A DNA stretch of 64,000 bases from Bradyrhizobium sp. CER78 (GTDB lineage Bacteria > Pseudomonadota > Alphaproteobacteria > Rhizobiales > Xanthobacteraceae): contig NZ_JARVWP010000008.1 in NCBI RefSeq assembly GCF_029846235.1, positions 124,001 to 188,000 on the forward strand. Reading direction: 5' to 3'. The first letter of the stretch is position 1; the number at the start of each line of letters is the position of its first letter. Both the position numbers and the translations under genes were made by a program. Under the pieces are notes generated by a model. It saw only the letters and a program-made list of their open reading frames with translations. It was not told the DNA's origin and searched no databases. Positions 54,743 to 62,955 of this stretch are shown here, in pieces.

Positions 54743-55390
54743 TCATCCTCCCTGCTGAGCACCCACCTTCCCGACGAATGGCGCTGCGACCGTGATCGCG
54801 CCGTCCGCAACCGTCAGCGGCAATGCCGCGAGGCGACGTGGCGCCGGCCCGAACACGACCTGCGCATTCTGCCGCGGATCGTATTCGGAGTTGTGACAGA
54901 GACATTTCAGAACGTTCTTGTCGCCCTGCTCTTGCTTCACCCAGGCGGTGATCGGACATCCGGCGTGCGAGCAGATCACGGAGTAGCAGACGATGCCGTC
55001 AGGCGCGCGGGCGCGCGTCGCATCGTCGAGCTCGTTCGGGTCGAGCTTGACCAGCACGACCTCGTTGAGCCGCGAACCTTTGCGGACGACCGAGGTCTTC
55101 GGGTCCTGCGGCCAGGCGCGAATGGGCGGCCCGCCCAAGATCAGATCATCCGACTTGATGACCTGGCCGGCCTTGTCGCCTTCGGCGCGCACAAGCACAT
55201 CGGCTTTTTGCGGTCGCTCACTGGCGCCGGGCTGATCTTCATCGTCGGCGGCCGCGGGCTCGATTGCGGCAAGACAGGCGCAGCCCGCGAGCGCAGTCAA
55301 CACCGCGCGGCGCGTCGGATCGGTGCACGACCCCACTGCATCGGATTCACCGGACTGTTCGATGGAAGCGTTGGGGTTGGGTTGCGACAT
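54743..55390 (-). CDS. Rieske [2Fe-2S] protein, exported
   Basis: A protein of 215 residues. A Tat-like signal ('PTRRAVLTALAGCACLAA') precedes a Rieske domain with 'CSHAGC' and 'CLCHNSEYD', which supply the two Cys and two His ligands. It ends with a beta strand region and 'ITVAAPFVG'. It resembles small Rieske subunits of periplasmic oxidoreductases. It lies upstream of the PQQ dehydrogenase on the same strand (66 bases apart) and may be an electron carrier for it or for the molybdenum hydroxylase. ATG at 55390. Confidence 0.85.
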   Translation of the reverse strand: MSQPNPNASIEQSGESDAVGSCTDPTRRAVLTALAGCACLAAIEPAAADDEDQPGASERPQKADVLVRAEGDKAGQVIKSDDLILGGPPIRAWPQDPKTSVVRKGSRLNEVVLVKLDPNELDDATRARAPDGIVCYSVICSHAGCPITAWVKQEQGDKNVLKCLCHNSEYDPRQNAQVVFGPAPRRLAALPLTVADGAITVAAPFVGKVGAQQGG

Positions 55391-55516
55391 GGCGCAAGCT
55401 GAACGTGCAACTCGGCCGAAAAGATGGCGGCACATCTTCTCGATGCGCGAACGCATGCGCAAAAAATACACTGCAGCTTTTGGTTGATCGCGTGCGCGGC
55501 TTCGCGATTGCGAAGG

Positions 55517-55852
55517 TCAGGGCTCGTTGACGAAGCTCAGCCTGCCGACAGGTTTCAGCGTCTTTGCATCAAATGTGCGGATCTCTGTTGCACCGCCTAT
55601 ATCGAGCGTGAGCACCAGCCGCTCGCCGGCGACGCCGGTTGCGACGATGCGGGCGCCTTTCGGCAGCGCAGCAGTGACGTCGGATACCGAAACGGGGCTT
55701 CCCTCGCTGCGATAAAGGCGGTAGCCGATGGCAATCAACACGACGGCCACGGCCAGTGCCGAGGTCAGGCCCGCGATCAGCATCATGCGCCGCACCCGCG
55801 CGATCAGCGCGGCCTGGTCGGGGGTCGGTTCGGTCACAGCGGTGTCGGTCAT
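55517..55852 (-). CDS. Small membrane protein, DUF6476-like
   Basis: A protein of 111 residues. A short cytoplasmic N-terminus ('QAALIARVRRMM') is followed by one membrane helix ('LIAGLTSALAVAVVLIAIGY') and a periplasmic beta domain ('VTAALPKGARIVATGVAGER', 'LDIGGATEIRTFDAKTL'). Such proteins are often encoded divergently from rluD in Bradyrhizobium relatives. Function unknown. The ATG at 55852 is directly preceded by a GTG that could also start it. Confidence 0.75.
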   Translation of the reverse strand: MTDTAVTEPTPDQAALIARVRRMMLIAGLTSALAVAVVLIAIGYRLYRSEGSPVSVSDVTAALPKGARIVATGVAGERLVLTLDIGGATEIRTFDAKTLKPVGRLSFVNEP

Positions 55853-55863
55853 CACAAGGCTCT

Positions 55864-56883
55864 ATGTCTTTGCAACAAGTCTCTTCGAATGGCGGTCGGA
55901 AGCTGGAGGTCATCGTCGCGGGCGACGAGGGCTCGGCCCGGCTTGACCGCGTGCTCGCACAGCGCACTCCGGAGCTGTCGCGGTCCCGGCTGAAGGCGCT
56001 GATCCTCGCCGGTTCCGTGACCGTCAAGGACGCCGTCGTCCGCGACCCCGCTTATCATGTCGCTAGCGGCGATACGATCATAATCGACGTGCCCGAGGCC
56101 GCCCCCGCGGAGCCGAAGGGTGAGGACATCGCGCTCGATATCGTGTTCGAGGACGACGACATCATCGTCATCGACAAGCCCAGGGGCCTGGTCGTGCATC
56201 CGGCTGCCGGGCACGCCACGGGAACGCTGGTCAACGCGCTGATCGCCCATTGCGGCTCGAGCCTGTCCGGCATCGGCGGGGTCAAGCGGCCGGGCATCGT
56301 GCACCGGCTCGACAAGGACACCACCGGGCTGATGGTAGTCGCCAAGAACGACCAAGCCCACCAGTCGCTGACGGCGCAATTCGCCGACCATGGCCGCACC
56401 GGCCCGATGGAGCGCGGCTACATGGCGTTCGCCTGGGGCGTGCCGAACCGGCCGCACGGCACGATCGACGCGCCGATCGACCGCCACCCGCATGCCCGCG
56501 AGAAGATGGCCGTGCGCCAGGGCGGTCGCGAGGCGATCACCCATTTCGAGGTGCTCTCGAGCTTTGCCGGCCGCGACGGCAAGCCGGTCGCCTCGCTACT
56601 GGCCTGCCAGCTCGAGACCGGGCGGACCCATCAGATCCGGGTCCACCTCGCCCATCTCGGCCATCCCCTGATGGGTGACAGCGTTTACGGCGCCCACTTC
56701 AAGACCAAGGCCGGACAGCTCAGCGCGGAAGGTAAGCACGCACTTACCGCCCTCGACCGGCAGGCCCTGCACGCCTATCTGCTGGCTTTGGAGCACCCCC
56801 GCACGGGGGAACTTTTACGCTGGGAGTCGCCCTTGCCGGAGGATTTGCTTCTCCTGGAACGGGCGCTGGCAGCGGCGGTATGA
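55864..56883 (+). CDS. rluD: Ribosomal large-subunit pseudouridine synthase, RluD-type
   Basis: A protein of 339 residues. The N-terminal S4 RNA-binding domain ('RLDRVLAQRTPELSRSRLKA') is followed by the RluA-family catalytic domain. The catalytic aspartate D150 is in 'HRLDKDTTGLMVV', and the C-terminal blocks are 'ETGRTHQIRVHLAHLGHPLM'. It would isomerise uridines in helix 69 of 23S rRNA. It starts 11 bases from the divergent membrane-protein gene. It lies upstream of rpoH, as in many Rhizobiales. Confidence 0.93.
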   Translation: MSLQQVSSNGGRKLEVIVAGDEGSARLDRVLAQRTPELSRSRLKALILAGSVTVKDAVVRDPAYHVASGDTIIIDVPEAAPAEPKGEDIALDIVFEDDDIIVIDKPRGLVVHPAAGHATGTLVNALIAHCGSSLSGIGGVKRPGIVHRLDKDTTGLMVVAKNDQAHQSLTAQFADHGRTGPMERGYMAFAWGVPNRPHGTIDAPIDRHPHAREKMAVRQGGREAITHFEVLSSFAGRDGKPVASLLACQLETGRTHQIRVHLAHLGHPLMGDSVYGAHFKTKAGQLSAEGKHALTALDRQALHAYLLALEHPRTGELLRWESPLPEDLLLLERALAAAV

Positions 56884-57099
56884 CGCACCCCTCCTGGAAA
56901 AGTCCTGTCATGACAACAGGTTATACCTGCCACACGGGGACGTGACGTCAGCAATCCTTCCCTATCACGGACAGTTTGGTGTATGTTGCACCTGCGCTGA
57001 ATATCCAGCGCGGAACATCGCAGCATGGCCGGCTTTAACCCAGCGGCCACCTGCCGGGCCCGCCGCTATCGGGGGTCTGAACCACTGGAGGGCGCTCGA

Positions 57100-57996
57100 A
57101 TGGCCCGTACAGCTACGCTGCCGGTTCTCAATGGAGAATCCGGCCTTTCACGATACCTCGCCGAGATCCGCAAGTTCCCCATGCTGGAGCCCCAGCAGGA
57201 GTACATGCTCGCCAAGCGTTGGCGCGAGCATGACGATCGCGACGCGGCGCATAAGCTTGTCACCAGCCATCTCAGGCTCGTGGCCAAGATCGCCATGGGC
57301 TATCGCGGCTACGGCTTGCCGATCTCCGAGGTCGTCTCGGAAGGCAATGTCGGCCTGATGCAGGCGGTGAAGCGATTCGAGCCCGAGAAGGGCTTCCGTC
57401 TCGCCACTTACGCCATGTGGTGGATCAAGGCGTCAATACAAGAGTACATCCTGCGTTCCTGGTCGCTCGTGAAGATGGGCACCACCGCGAACCAGAAGAA
57501 GCTGTTCTTCAACCTGCGCAAGGCGAAGAGCAAGATCTCCGCGCTGGAAGAGGGTGATCTCCACCCCGACCAGGTGAAGCTGATTGCCAAGCGCCTCGGC
57601 GTGACCGATCAGGACGTGGTCGACATGAACCGCCGCCTCGGCGGTGACGCGTCGCTCAACGCCCCGATCCGCGACGACGGCGAAGCCGGCGAATGGCAGG
57701 ACTGGCTGGTCGACAACTCGCCCAACGCCGAAGCCCTGATGGCCGAAAGCGAGGAGTTCGATCATCGCCGCCAGGCCCTGAACGGTGCGATCGGCGTGCT
57801 CAACCCGCGCGAACGCCGCATCTTCGAGGCGCGGCGTCTGGCGGATGAGCCGATGACGCTGGAAGACCTCGCCGCCGAGTTCGGCGTGTCGCGCGAGCGC
57901 GTGCGGCAGATCGAGGTCCGCGCGTTCGAGAAGGTGCAGTCGGCCGTCAAGGGCACGATCGCCCGTCAGGAAGCAGCTCTCGAAGCCGCGCATTGA
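57100..57996 (+). CDS. rpoH: Heat-shock RNA polymerase sigma factor RpoH (sigma-32)
   Basis: A protein of 298 residues. Regions 2.1-2.4 include 'LVTSHLRLVAKIAMGYRGYG', 'EGNVGLMQAVKRFEPEKGFR' and 'ATYAMWWIKASIQEYILRSW'. The RpoH box 'ANQKKLFFNLRKAKSK' distinguishes it from other sigma-70 proteins. Region 4 is 'LNPRERRIFEARRLADEPMT' with the helix-turn-helix 'LEDLAAEFGVSRERVRQIEV'. It directs heat-shock transcription. The ATG at 57100 has 'TGGAGGG' upstream; the frame is open further up without family similarity. A strong terminator follows. Confidence 0.95.
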   Translation: MARTATLPVLNGESGLSRYLAEIRKFPMLEPQQEYMLAKRWREHDDRDAAHKLVTSHLRLVAKIAMGYRGYGLPISEVVSEGNVGLMQAVKRFEPEKGFRLATYAMWWIKASIQEYILRSWSLVKMGTTANQKKLFFNLRKAKSKISALEEGDLHPDQVKLIAKRLGVTDQDVVDMNRRLGGDASLNAPIRDDGEAGEWQDWLVDNSPNAEALMAESEEFDHRRQALNGAIGVLNPRERRIFEARRLADEPMTLEDLAAEFGVSRERVRQIEVRAFEKVQSAVKGTIARQEAALEAAH

Positions 57997-58024
57997 TTGC
58001 GCGGCACTGAGCCAACAGACACGA

Positions 58025-58051
58025 AAGCCGGCAGCAACGCCGGCTTTTTTG
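58025..58051 (+). terminator. Rho-independent terminator after rpoH
   Basis: 'AAGCCGGC' and 'GCCGGCTT' form a perfect 8-bp stem around the loop 'AGCAAC', followed by a run of T. It lies about 30 bases after the rpoH stop codon. Confidence 0.92.
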
Positions 58052-58330
58052 TTTTTGTCCGTAGGATTGGTGGAGCTCGCATCCATTGAGCTTGGTACAG
58101 CCAAATTCGGCAGTCTTGGTCCTGTTCTTATGACCAGGCGCAACGCATCTATGCTGGCGCCAGCGACCGGAGGGATCCATCAGATCTGGTGCTCCGGCCA
58201 ATGCGGACAGTGCAGATCGCGAGCGCGGAGCCTGGAGTTCCGCACTGCCTGGCGTTTGTTGATAGGCGGCGCTTTCGTGCTCGCTGCAACATCTCCACCC
58301 ATGAGACAAATGATCGAGGAGACAGTTCCT

Positions 58331-59248
58331 ATGAAAGCGATCGTTGTAACGAACCAGGCCGCGGGAACGGCCGGGATGAAGTTAGTGGACCGGCCCGAGC
58401 CGAAAGCAGCGATAAACGACGTCGTCGTTCGGGTTCATGCGTCGGGATTTGCCCCGACCGAGCTGACGTGGCCGTCGACCTGGACCGATCGCCTCGATCG
58501 AGACCGGACACCGTCGATCCCTGGGCACGAGCTCGCCGGAGTGGTCACCGCGCTTGGATACGGCACGACGGGACTGTCAGTGGGCCAGCGGGTGTTCGGC
58601 CTCGCGGACTGGTATCGCGACGGCACGCTGGCCGAGTATGTGGCGATCGAGGCACGAAACCTCGCACCGCTGCCGGGCGACGTCGAGTTCACGGTGGGCG
58701 CCAGCCTGCCGATCTCGGGTCTGACTGCATGGCAAGGGCTGTTCCAGCACGGCCGCCTTCGGGCGGGGCAGAGCGTCCTCGCACATGGCGCGGCCGGTGC
58801 AGTTGGATCGATGGTGACGCAACTCGCACGCGAGGCCGGCGCCTACGTGATCGGCACGGGACGCTCCGCCGACCGTCAGACCGCGCTCGACCTGGGCGCG
58901 AAGGAGTTCGTCGACCTGGACCATGACGTCCTGGAAGACGTCGGCAAAGTCGATCTCGTGTTTGATATCATCGGCGGTGACATTCAGAAGCGGTCCGCAG
59001 GACTTATTCGAGCCGGAGGAACGCTGGTGACCATCGTCGGGCCGGCCGAAGCACGGCCCTCCGGCGGACTTGCGGTCGACTTCGTCGTTGAGGCCGATCG
59101 TGTCCAACTGAGTGAGATCGTCCAGCGGGTGCGCGACGGACGACTTCGGACGCACATCGGCAAGGTCTCATTCCTCGACGATGCCGTCGCCGCCCTAAAT
59201 CCGACCGAGCGACGCAAGGGGAGCACCATCATTTGCATTCGTCGCTGA
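58331..59248 (+). CDS. MDR-family NADP-dependent oxidoreductase (quinone-reductase-like)
   Basis: A protein of 305 residues of the medium-chain dehydrogenase/reductase superfamily. The N-terminal GroES-like domain has 'TPSIPGHELAGVVTALGYGT'; the nucleotide motif is 'SVLAHGAAGAVGSMVTQLAR' followed by 'VIGTGRSADR'. The catalytic zinc cysteine of alcohol dehydrogenases is absent, so it is of the zinc-independent quinone/enone reductase type. The ATG at 58331 has 'GAGGAG' at good spacing; an in-frame ATG at 58301 is less likely. It stands alone. Confidence 0.88.
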   Translation: MKAIVVTNQAAGTAGMKLVDRPEPKAAINDVVVRVHASGFAPTELTWPSTWTDRLDRDRTPSIPGHELAGVVTALGYGTTGLSVGQRVFGLADWYRDGTLAEYVAIEARNLAPLPGDVEFTVGASLPISGLTAWQGLFQHGRLRAGQSVLAHGAAGAVGSMVTQLAREAGAYVIGTGRSADRQTALDLGAKEFVDLDHDVLEDVGKVDLVFDIIGGDIQKRSAGLIRAGGTLVTIVGPAEARPSGGLAVDFVVEADRVQLSEIVQRVRDGRLRTHIGKVSFLDDAVAALNPTERRKGSTIICIRR

Positions 59249-59272
59249 GCGACGCGCCGATTGATGCAGCCT

Positions 59273-59310
59273 CAGTCTGCGTAGGATGGGATGGGTCGAG
59301 CCAACGGGGA
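59273..59310. repeat. Partial copy of dispersed repeat (copy 1)
   Basis: Begins with 'CAGTCTGC' and continues 'GTAGGATGGGATGGGTCGAG' and 'CCAACGGGG', the left arm of the repeat also present at 59734 and 60461. The right half is missing. Confidence 0.65.
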
Positions 59311-59453
59311 TGGCTTTTGGCATGGGCTCAGAAGCAAAGACGCGCTCTTGGCCATGCCCGCCAATGACCATGCGCTCATTCAAGCCAGTCGAGAACGAAA
59401 TTAGCTTGCCTTGCTTGGAGTCCTTTAGCACTCTCAGGCAAGGAGGCCGATGC

Positions 59454-59732
59454 ATGAAAATAATGACCGTCGCGTGCGCTCTCGGAGCGGCCTTGGTGCT
59501 GTGCAACCTCGGGACGTCTGGTGCTGAAGCCCGAACGCGGAAGGCACAGGTCGTGCATGAACCGAGAAGGGTTATTATCCCGGGGCCCGTGATAAGGCCA
59601 ACTCCATGGGATTATTATATTGTTCCACGATATCGTTATCGCCCTGAAGACGACCGGGTCGATCCAAACGGCCCGCCCGTGGTGTCGTTGTGGCGCCTCT
59701 ATGAGGGGTGGCGGTGGCCGTACTGGTGGTGA
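59454..59732 (+). CDS. Small secreted protein of unknown function
   Basis: A protein of 92 residues. It has a signal peptide (about 1-26, 'ACALGAALVLCNLGTSGAEA') and a mature part rich in Arg, Pro, Tyr and Trp ('RPTPWDYYIVPRYRYRPEDD', ending 'EGWRWPYWW'). The ATG at 59454 has a perfect 'AAGGAGG' ribosome site, which supports a real gene. I do not recognise the family. Its stop is followed almost directly by a dispersed repeat. Confidence 0.7.
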   Translation: MKIMTVACALGAALVLCNLGTSGAEARTRKAQVVHEPRRVIIPGPVIRPTPWDYYIVPRYRYRPEDDRVDPNGPPVVSLWRLYEGWRWPYWW

Positions 59733-59733
59733 A

Positions 59734-59861
59734 CAGTCTGCAAGATGGGCGGAGCCAACGGGTCCGCGCAACGCGCGGCCCGATGATAAACTCCGCGATA
59801 CCCATCATCCCACCGCGCGGCACGAGGTTGATGGGTATCGCTTCGCTCCACCCATCCTGCG
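59734..59861. repeat. Dispersed palindromic repeat (copy 2)
   Basis: Starts with 'CAGTCTGC' and carries the core 'GCGATACCCATCATCC' to 'GATGGGTATCGCTTCGCTCC', ending 'ACCCATCCTGCG'. The left and right parts can pair. The same core is found at 60461-60550. Confidence 0.8.
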
Positions 59862-59891
59862 CGGCTATTCTGGAACGCCTTCGCGTCAGAC

Positions 59892-60431
59892 TTAGGTACC
59901 GATTTTAGGATGGATGCGACGAACGTCTATCTCTTCCCACCGCGTCATGACCTTCTCGTTGAAGCGCGCCCGATCAAACGTGACCTGGCCATCGTCCTCC
60001 ACCAGAAAAATGTCATCTTGGGACGCGACGGCTTCCAGGAAACGTGGTGATCGGACGCCGAGATCGACGCGCTCACGAAAGCGGGAATGCATGTGCAACT
60101 CGTCAAAGGAGAACATCGCAACGCAATAATTGTCGAAAGTTTCGAATCTTGAGAAATCGGCTACTGCGCATTCGTCCAAGCTCATTACAGGGTAGAAATG
60201 CGGCCCCCACCGATGCCGACTTGGTTGGAGAGCTTTTAGAACACCAACTTCCTCAAGCGTACCGCTCGGCCACTCCCAACAACTCATGAATTCATGGAAG
60301 AAGGCCTCACGCGAAGTGCCGTTTTCATCGGGAAGGGACCGGATCCGCCCTCCCTTTCGGTCGTGATCCATCTTCCGATAAACCTCAAACAGAAGCTCGT
60401 ACACGAGCGCTGCCACTGGCGCGTTTTGCAT
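59892..60431 (-). CDS. Hypothetical protein
   Basis: A protein of 179 residues that looks like real coding sequence (balanced composition, no low-complexity). It has blocks such as 'ALVYELLFEVYRKMDHDRKG', 'FFHEFMSCWEWPSGTLEEVG' and 'FYPVMSLDECAVADF'. No signal or membrane helix. The ATG at 60431 has 'GAGAGG' upstream. I do not recognise the family. It is framed on both sides by copies of the same dispersed repeat, which may hint at later acquisition. Confidence 0.65.
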   Translation of the reverse strand: MQNAPVAALVYELLFEVYRKMDHDRKGGRIRSLPDENGTSREAFFHEFMSCWEWPSGTLEEVGVLKALQPSRHRWGPHFYPVMSLDECAVADFSRFETFDNYCVAMFSFDELHMHSRFRERVDLGVRSPRFLEAVASQDDIFLVEDDGQVTFDRARFNEKVMTRWEEIDVRRIHPKIGT

Positions 60432-60460
60432 TCTTCGACCTCTCGATGCCGCTCAGGGCT

Positions 60461-60550
60461 CAGTCTGCAGGATCGGTGGAGCGAAGCGATACCCATCATC
60501 CCCCGCGCAGCACGAGGCCGATGGGATCGCTGCGCTCCACCGATCCTACG
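60461..60550. repeat. Dispersed palindromic repeat (copy 3)
   Basis: 'CAGTCTGC' then 'AGGATCGGTGGAGCGAAGCG', the core 'ATACCCATCATCC', and on the far side 'GATGGGATCGCTGCGCTCC' and 'ACCGATCCTACG'. The two ends are inverted copies of each other, and the core matches copy 2. Confidence 0.85.
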
Positions 60551-60557
60551 AAGCTGG

Positions 60558-60824
60558 CTAGTGTGCAGACCCTTTGCGCCGTGAGGCCTCCTCATGGAGG
60601 TAGCTTTCGGCAAAGACGCCGACAAACCAACCTGCCGCGAAAGCGCCAACAAGCATGATGAAATGGATCGTGGCGGAGGGGACAAAGTCTTGTTTGTCCT
60701 GAACATGATCAAATCCGATCAGTCCCAGCGCAAGTACTCCCGCGCAGAGCGACGGCCAAATCGCGGCGAGTCGCCCCCGAAAGCTTCGTGATTGAAGCCT
60801 GGATCGACGAAACGAGATCACCAC
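60558..60824 (-). CDS. Small membrane protein of unknown function
   Basis: A protein of 88 residues with two hydrophobic segments ('LAAIWPSLCAGVLALGLIGF' and 'IHFIMLVGAFAAGWFVGVF') joined by a polar loop, and a charged C-terminus 'LHEEASRRKGSAH'. The start would be a GTG at 60824; no ATG is available and the ribosome site is weak, so the start and even the gene are uncertain. No family recognised. Confidence 0.5.
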   Translation of the reverse strand: MVISFRRSRLQSRSFRGRLAAIWPSLCAGVLALGLIGFDHVQDKQDFVPSATIHFIMLVGAFAAGWFVGVFAESYLHEEASRRKGSAH

Positions 60825-61243
60825 TCAAGACCATCGCAATCAAACAAGCAGCGAGGAACATCAGACTTCATCCTTGGCGCGCCGGCCGTGGGCATCTTGA
60901 CATCAAGCGGAGCCAATAGCGTGAGTTGATTGTTTCAACCTTAAGGAGACAGCTAAAACACCCGCGACATTCGAGCGCGCCAGGCCGTGTACCGATAAAT
61001 CCAGCGGCGTGATGCGATGGCGATGTCCGTTTTGCCCTGATGGCGGCTGGAGTTGTACGGCAGCGCAAAATGTCGCGATGGGCCAGAACGAACCGGACTA
61101 GTCCCAAACCGCGCGTCGCTGCGCGATTGTGGCAAACGCCGCGGCGGGGGACAAGCCATGATCATGGCTGGCAGCCGAGATCGCGGAAGCGTTCTCTTTT
61201 GGCGGCCGCCGGTGTTTGGTTGCGACCGGCGGGAGGACGGGCG
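60825..61243. other. Intergenic region, no gene seen
   Basis: About 420 bases before the phosphotransferase gene. The open frame of that gene continues upstream here but shows no family similarity before 61244. No repeat or RNA was identified. Confidence 0.35.
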
Positions 61244-62065
61244 ATGCGGGGATCCCTCGGGGAGAAGATCAACCAGGGCGGCACGGCGGATATCCACGCC
61301 TGGGCGCCAGGTCAGGTCGTCAAACTGTTCAAGGAAGGTTTCCCGCCGCGACTCGGCCAGCAAGAGGTGCGGATGACCCGGGCGGTCTTCGCCGCCGGCG
61401 TGCCTGCGCCGGAGGTGTTCGGCGAGGTGACGATCGACGGACGCTTCGGCATCGTGCTCGCCCGCCTCGACGGACCGACGCTGCTGCAGCTCACGCGCAG
61501 CGGCGGCGTGACGTTCGCCCAGGCAGGCGCGATCCTCGCGTCCCTCGCTCTGTCGGTTCACAGGATATCACCGCCGCCGGAAGCCTTCGGTCTGCGCCGC
61601 TGGATGGACGCCGCCTTCAGGCACTCGGGCGACATCGTGCCCAGGCACATCGCCTCCGGCATCCTCGCGCTGATCGACCGCCTGCAGCAGCCGGGGGACG
61701 GGCTGTGCCATGGCGACATCCACCCTAACAACGTGATCATGACGACGGACGGTCCGCGGCTGATCGATTGGACCTTTTCGATCCGCGCGCCTGCGGCCTT
61801 CGATCATGCACACTTTCAAATCAACCTGACCGAGCTCGCCCTCGACGTCACCGACAATCCGCAGCGGCCGCTTGCGGTCCATGCGGCCGCGCAAGCCGAA
61901 TACGCGCGGCTGTCCGGCACACCGATAGCGGCGCTGAGGCAAGCGATGGAGACCTGGCTGCCGATCGCGATCGTCCGCTGCTTCCTGCTGATGGACGGGC
62001 CGACAAGCGAGCGATGGCGGCGGATGATGCAGCGCGCCGAGGCGGCCCTGCGTCCGCAGGATTGA
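61244..62065 (+). CDS. Aminoglycoside-phosphotransferase-fold kinase (APH family)
   Basis: A protein of 273 residues with the APH/choline-kinase fold. The catalytic loop is 'CHGDIHPNN' (residues 155-163) and the metal motif is 'LIDW' (173-176). The N-lobe has 'INQGGTADIHAWAPGQVVKL' with the ATP lysine in 'VVKLF'. The substrate cannot be read from the sequence; relatives phosphorylate small amines, sugars or lipids, and there is no sign that it is a resistance enzyme. The ATG at 61244 has 'GGGAGGA' upstream. Confidence 0.82.
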   Translation: MRGSLGEKINQGGTADIHAWAPGQVVKLFKEGFPPRLGQQEVRMTRAVFAAGVPAPEVFGEVTIDGRFGIVLARLDGPTLLQLTRSGGVTFAQAGAILASLALSVHRISPPPEAFGLRRWMDAAFRHSGDIVPRHIASGILALIDRLQQPGDGLCHGDIHPNNVIMTTDGPRLIDWTFSIRAPAAFDHAHFQINLTELALDVTDNPQRPLAVHAAAQAEYARLSGTPIAALRQAMETWLPIAIVRCFLLMDGPTSERWRRMMQRAEAALRPQD

Positions 62066-62115
62066 ACATTTGTCGCGCGTGCGTGGCCGTCGATGCGGCT
62101 GCTTAATGCCCGCCC

Positions 62116-62745
62116 CTATTTGCCCCACTCTCGCGCCATGGTCGCGAGCGCGCAGCCCTCGCAATAGCGGGCGTCCTTGAAGTCGATCCAGTTGTGGGCA
62201 TAGACGCGGTCGAGCGGAATGCCGTAGCGCGCGCGCAGCACATTGAGCAGCACCCGCCAGGCCGCGATCTGCGCGTCGGTCGGCCCCTTGGTGACGTCGG
62301 GGTAATTGCCGGCGAACTCGACGCCGATCGAGGTGTCCTTGTTGACCTGGTGATAGGTCTTGCCGTTGTCGATGTATTTGCTGTCGTTGCGATCGGCGCC
62401 GTCGGTGTGGGTCGGAACGAGGTTGTCGGCGACCGCCCAGTAGACCGTGCCGTCGGTTTCGACCCAGACCATGACGCCGCGCCTTGTCGGGTTCTTGTGC
62501 TGAGCCTGCGCGCCGTAGCGTGCAGAGCCCTGCGGCCCCTCGGTCTGGTGCACGATGATGTTGCGCCAGGGGTGCGCCTTGGTGACGTCGCCCCAGGGCG
62601 ACAGCCACACCATCTTCAGTCCGGGAATCTCGGGCGTCCCCTGCGCTCGCGCGATTGCCGCGAGATCGGCGGTTTCGGCGAGGGCTGCAGAGGAGATCAC
62701 GAGCGCAAGGAGCGCGGTGAGCAGGCGAGGCATGATGACAGACAT
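62116..62745 (-). CDS. N-acetylmuramoyl-L-alanine amidase (Amidase_2 type), exported
   Basis: A protein of 209 residues. It has a signal peptide (about 1-23, 'SSAALAET') and an Amidase_2/PGRP fold with zinc-ligand histidines in 'WRNIIVHQTEG' and 'DRVYAHNWIDFKDARYCEGC', plus 'SIGVEFAGNYPDV'. It would cut the amide between MurNAc and L-Ala in peptidoglycan. The ATG at 62745 is used; a second in-frame ATG at 62733 leaves a shorter signal peptide and is also possible. Confidence 0.85.
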   Translation of the reverse strand: MSVIMPRLLTALLALVISSAALAETADLAAIARAQGTPEIPGLKMVWLSPWGDVTKAHPWRNIIVHQTEGPQGSARYGAQAQHKNPTRRGVMVWVETDGTVYWAVADNLVPTHTDGADRNDSKYIDNGKTYHQVNKDTSIGVEFAGNYPDVTKGPTDAQIAAWRVLLNVLRARYGIPLDRVYAHNWIDFKDARYCEGCALATMAREWGK

Positions 62746-62782
62746 TCCGGTGTCGCGCTTCGGTTCTGCAACGGCTTCGTTT

Positions 62783-62906
62783 CACCTCGCCCCAGCGGGG
62801 AGAGGTCGATTTGCGGAGCAAATCGGGTGAGGGGCCGCGGCGCTAACGAGAGACCGTAAGCCCTCACCCGGCGCTGCGCGCCGACCTCTCCCAAGGGAGA
62901 GGTGAG
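62783..62906. repeat. Intergenic inverted repeat
   Basis: The left arm 'CACCTCGCCCCAGCGGGGAG' with 'AGGTCG' and the right arm 'CGACCTCTCCCAAGGGAGAG' with 'GTGAG' are inverted copies. The middle carries 'GGGTGAGGGG' and 'CCCTCACCC'. This is a common intergenic repeat type in rhizobia. It lies between the amidase and diguanylate cyclase genes. Confidence 0.8.
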
Positions 62907-62955
62907 GTCCCGCCGCCGTTCCAACTCAACTTGATCTCATCATGCTCTAGCACGC

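Noticed and set aside
61244-62065. Aminoglycoside resistance gene
   Set aside because: Only the general kinase fold motifs are visible; the context is chromosomal and without mobile or resistance genes.
61568-62821. A 417-residue minus-strand open frame over the phosphotransferase and amidase genes
   Set aside because: It is Arg-rich and without domain, and overlaps two genes with clear family motifs.
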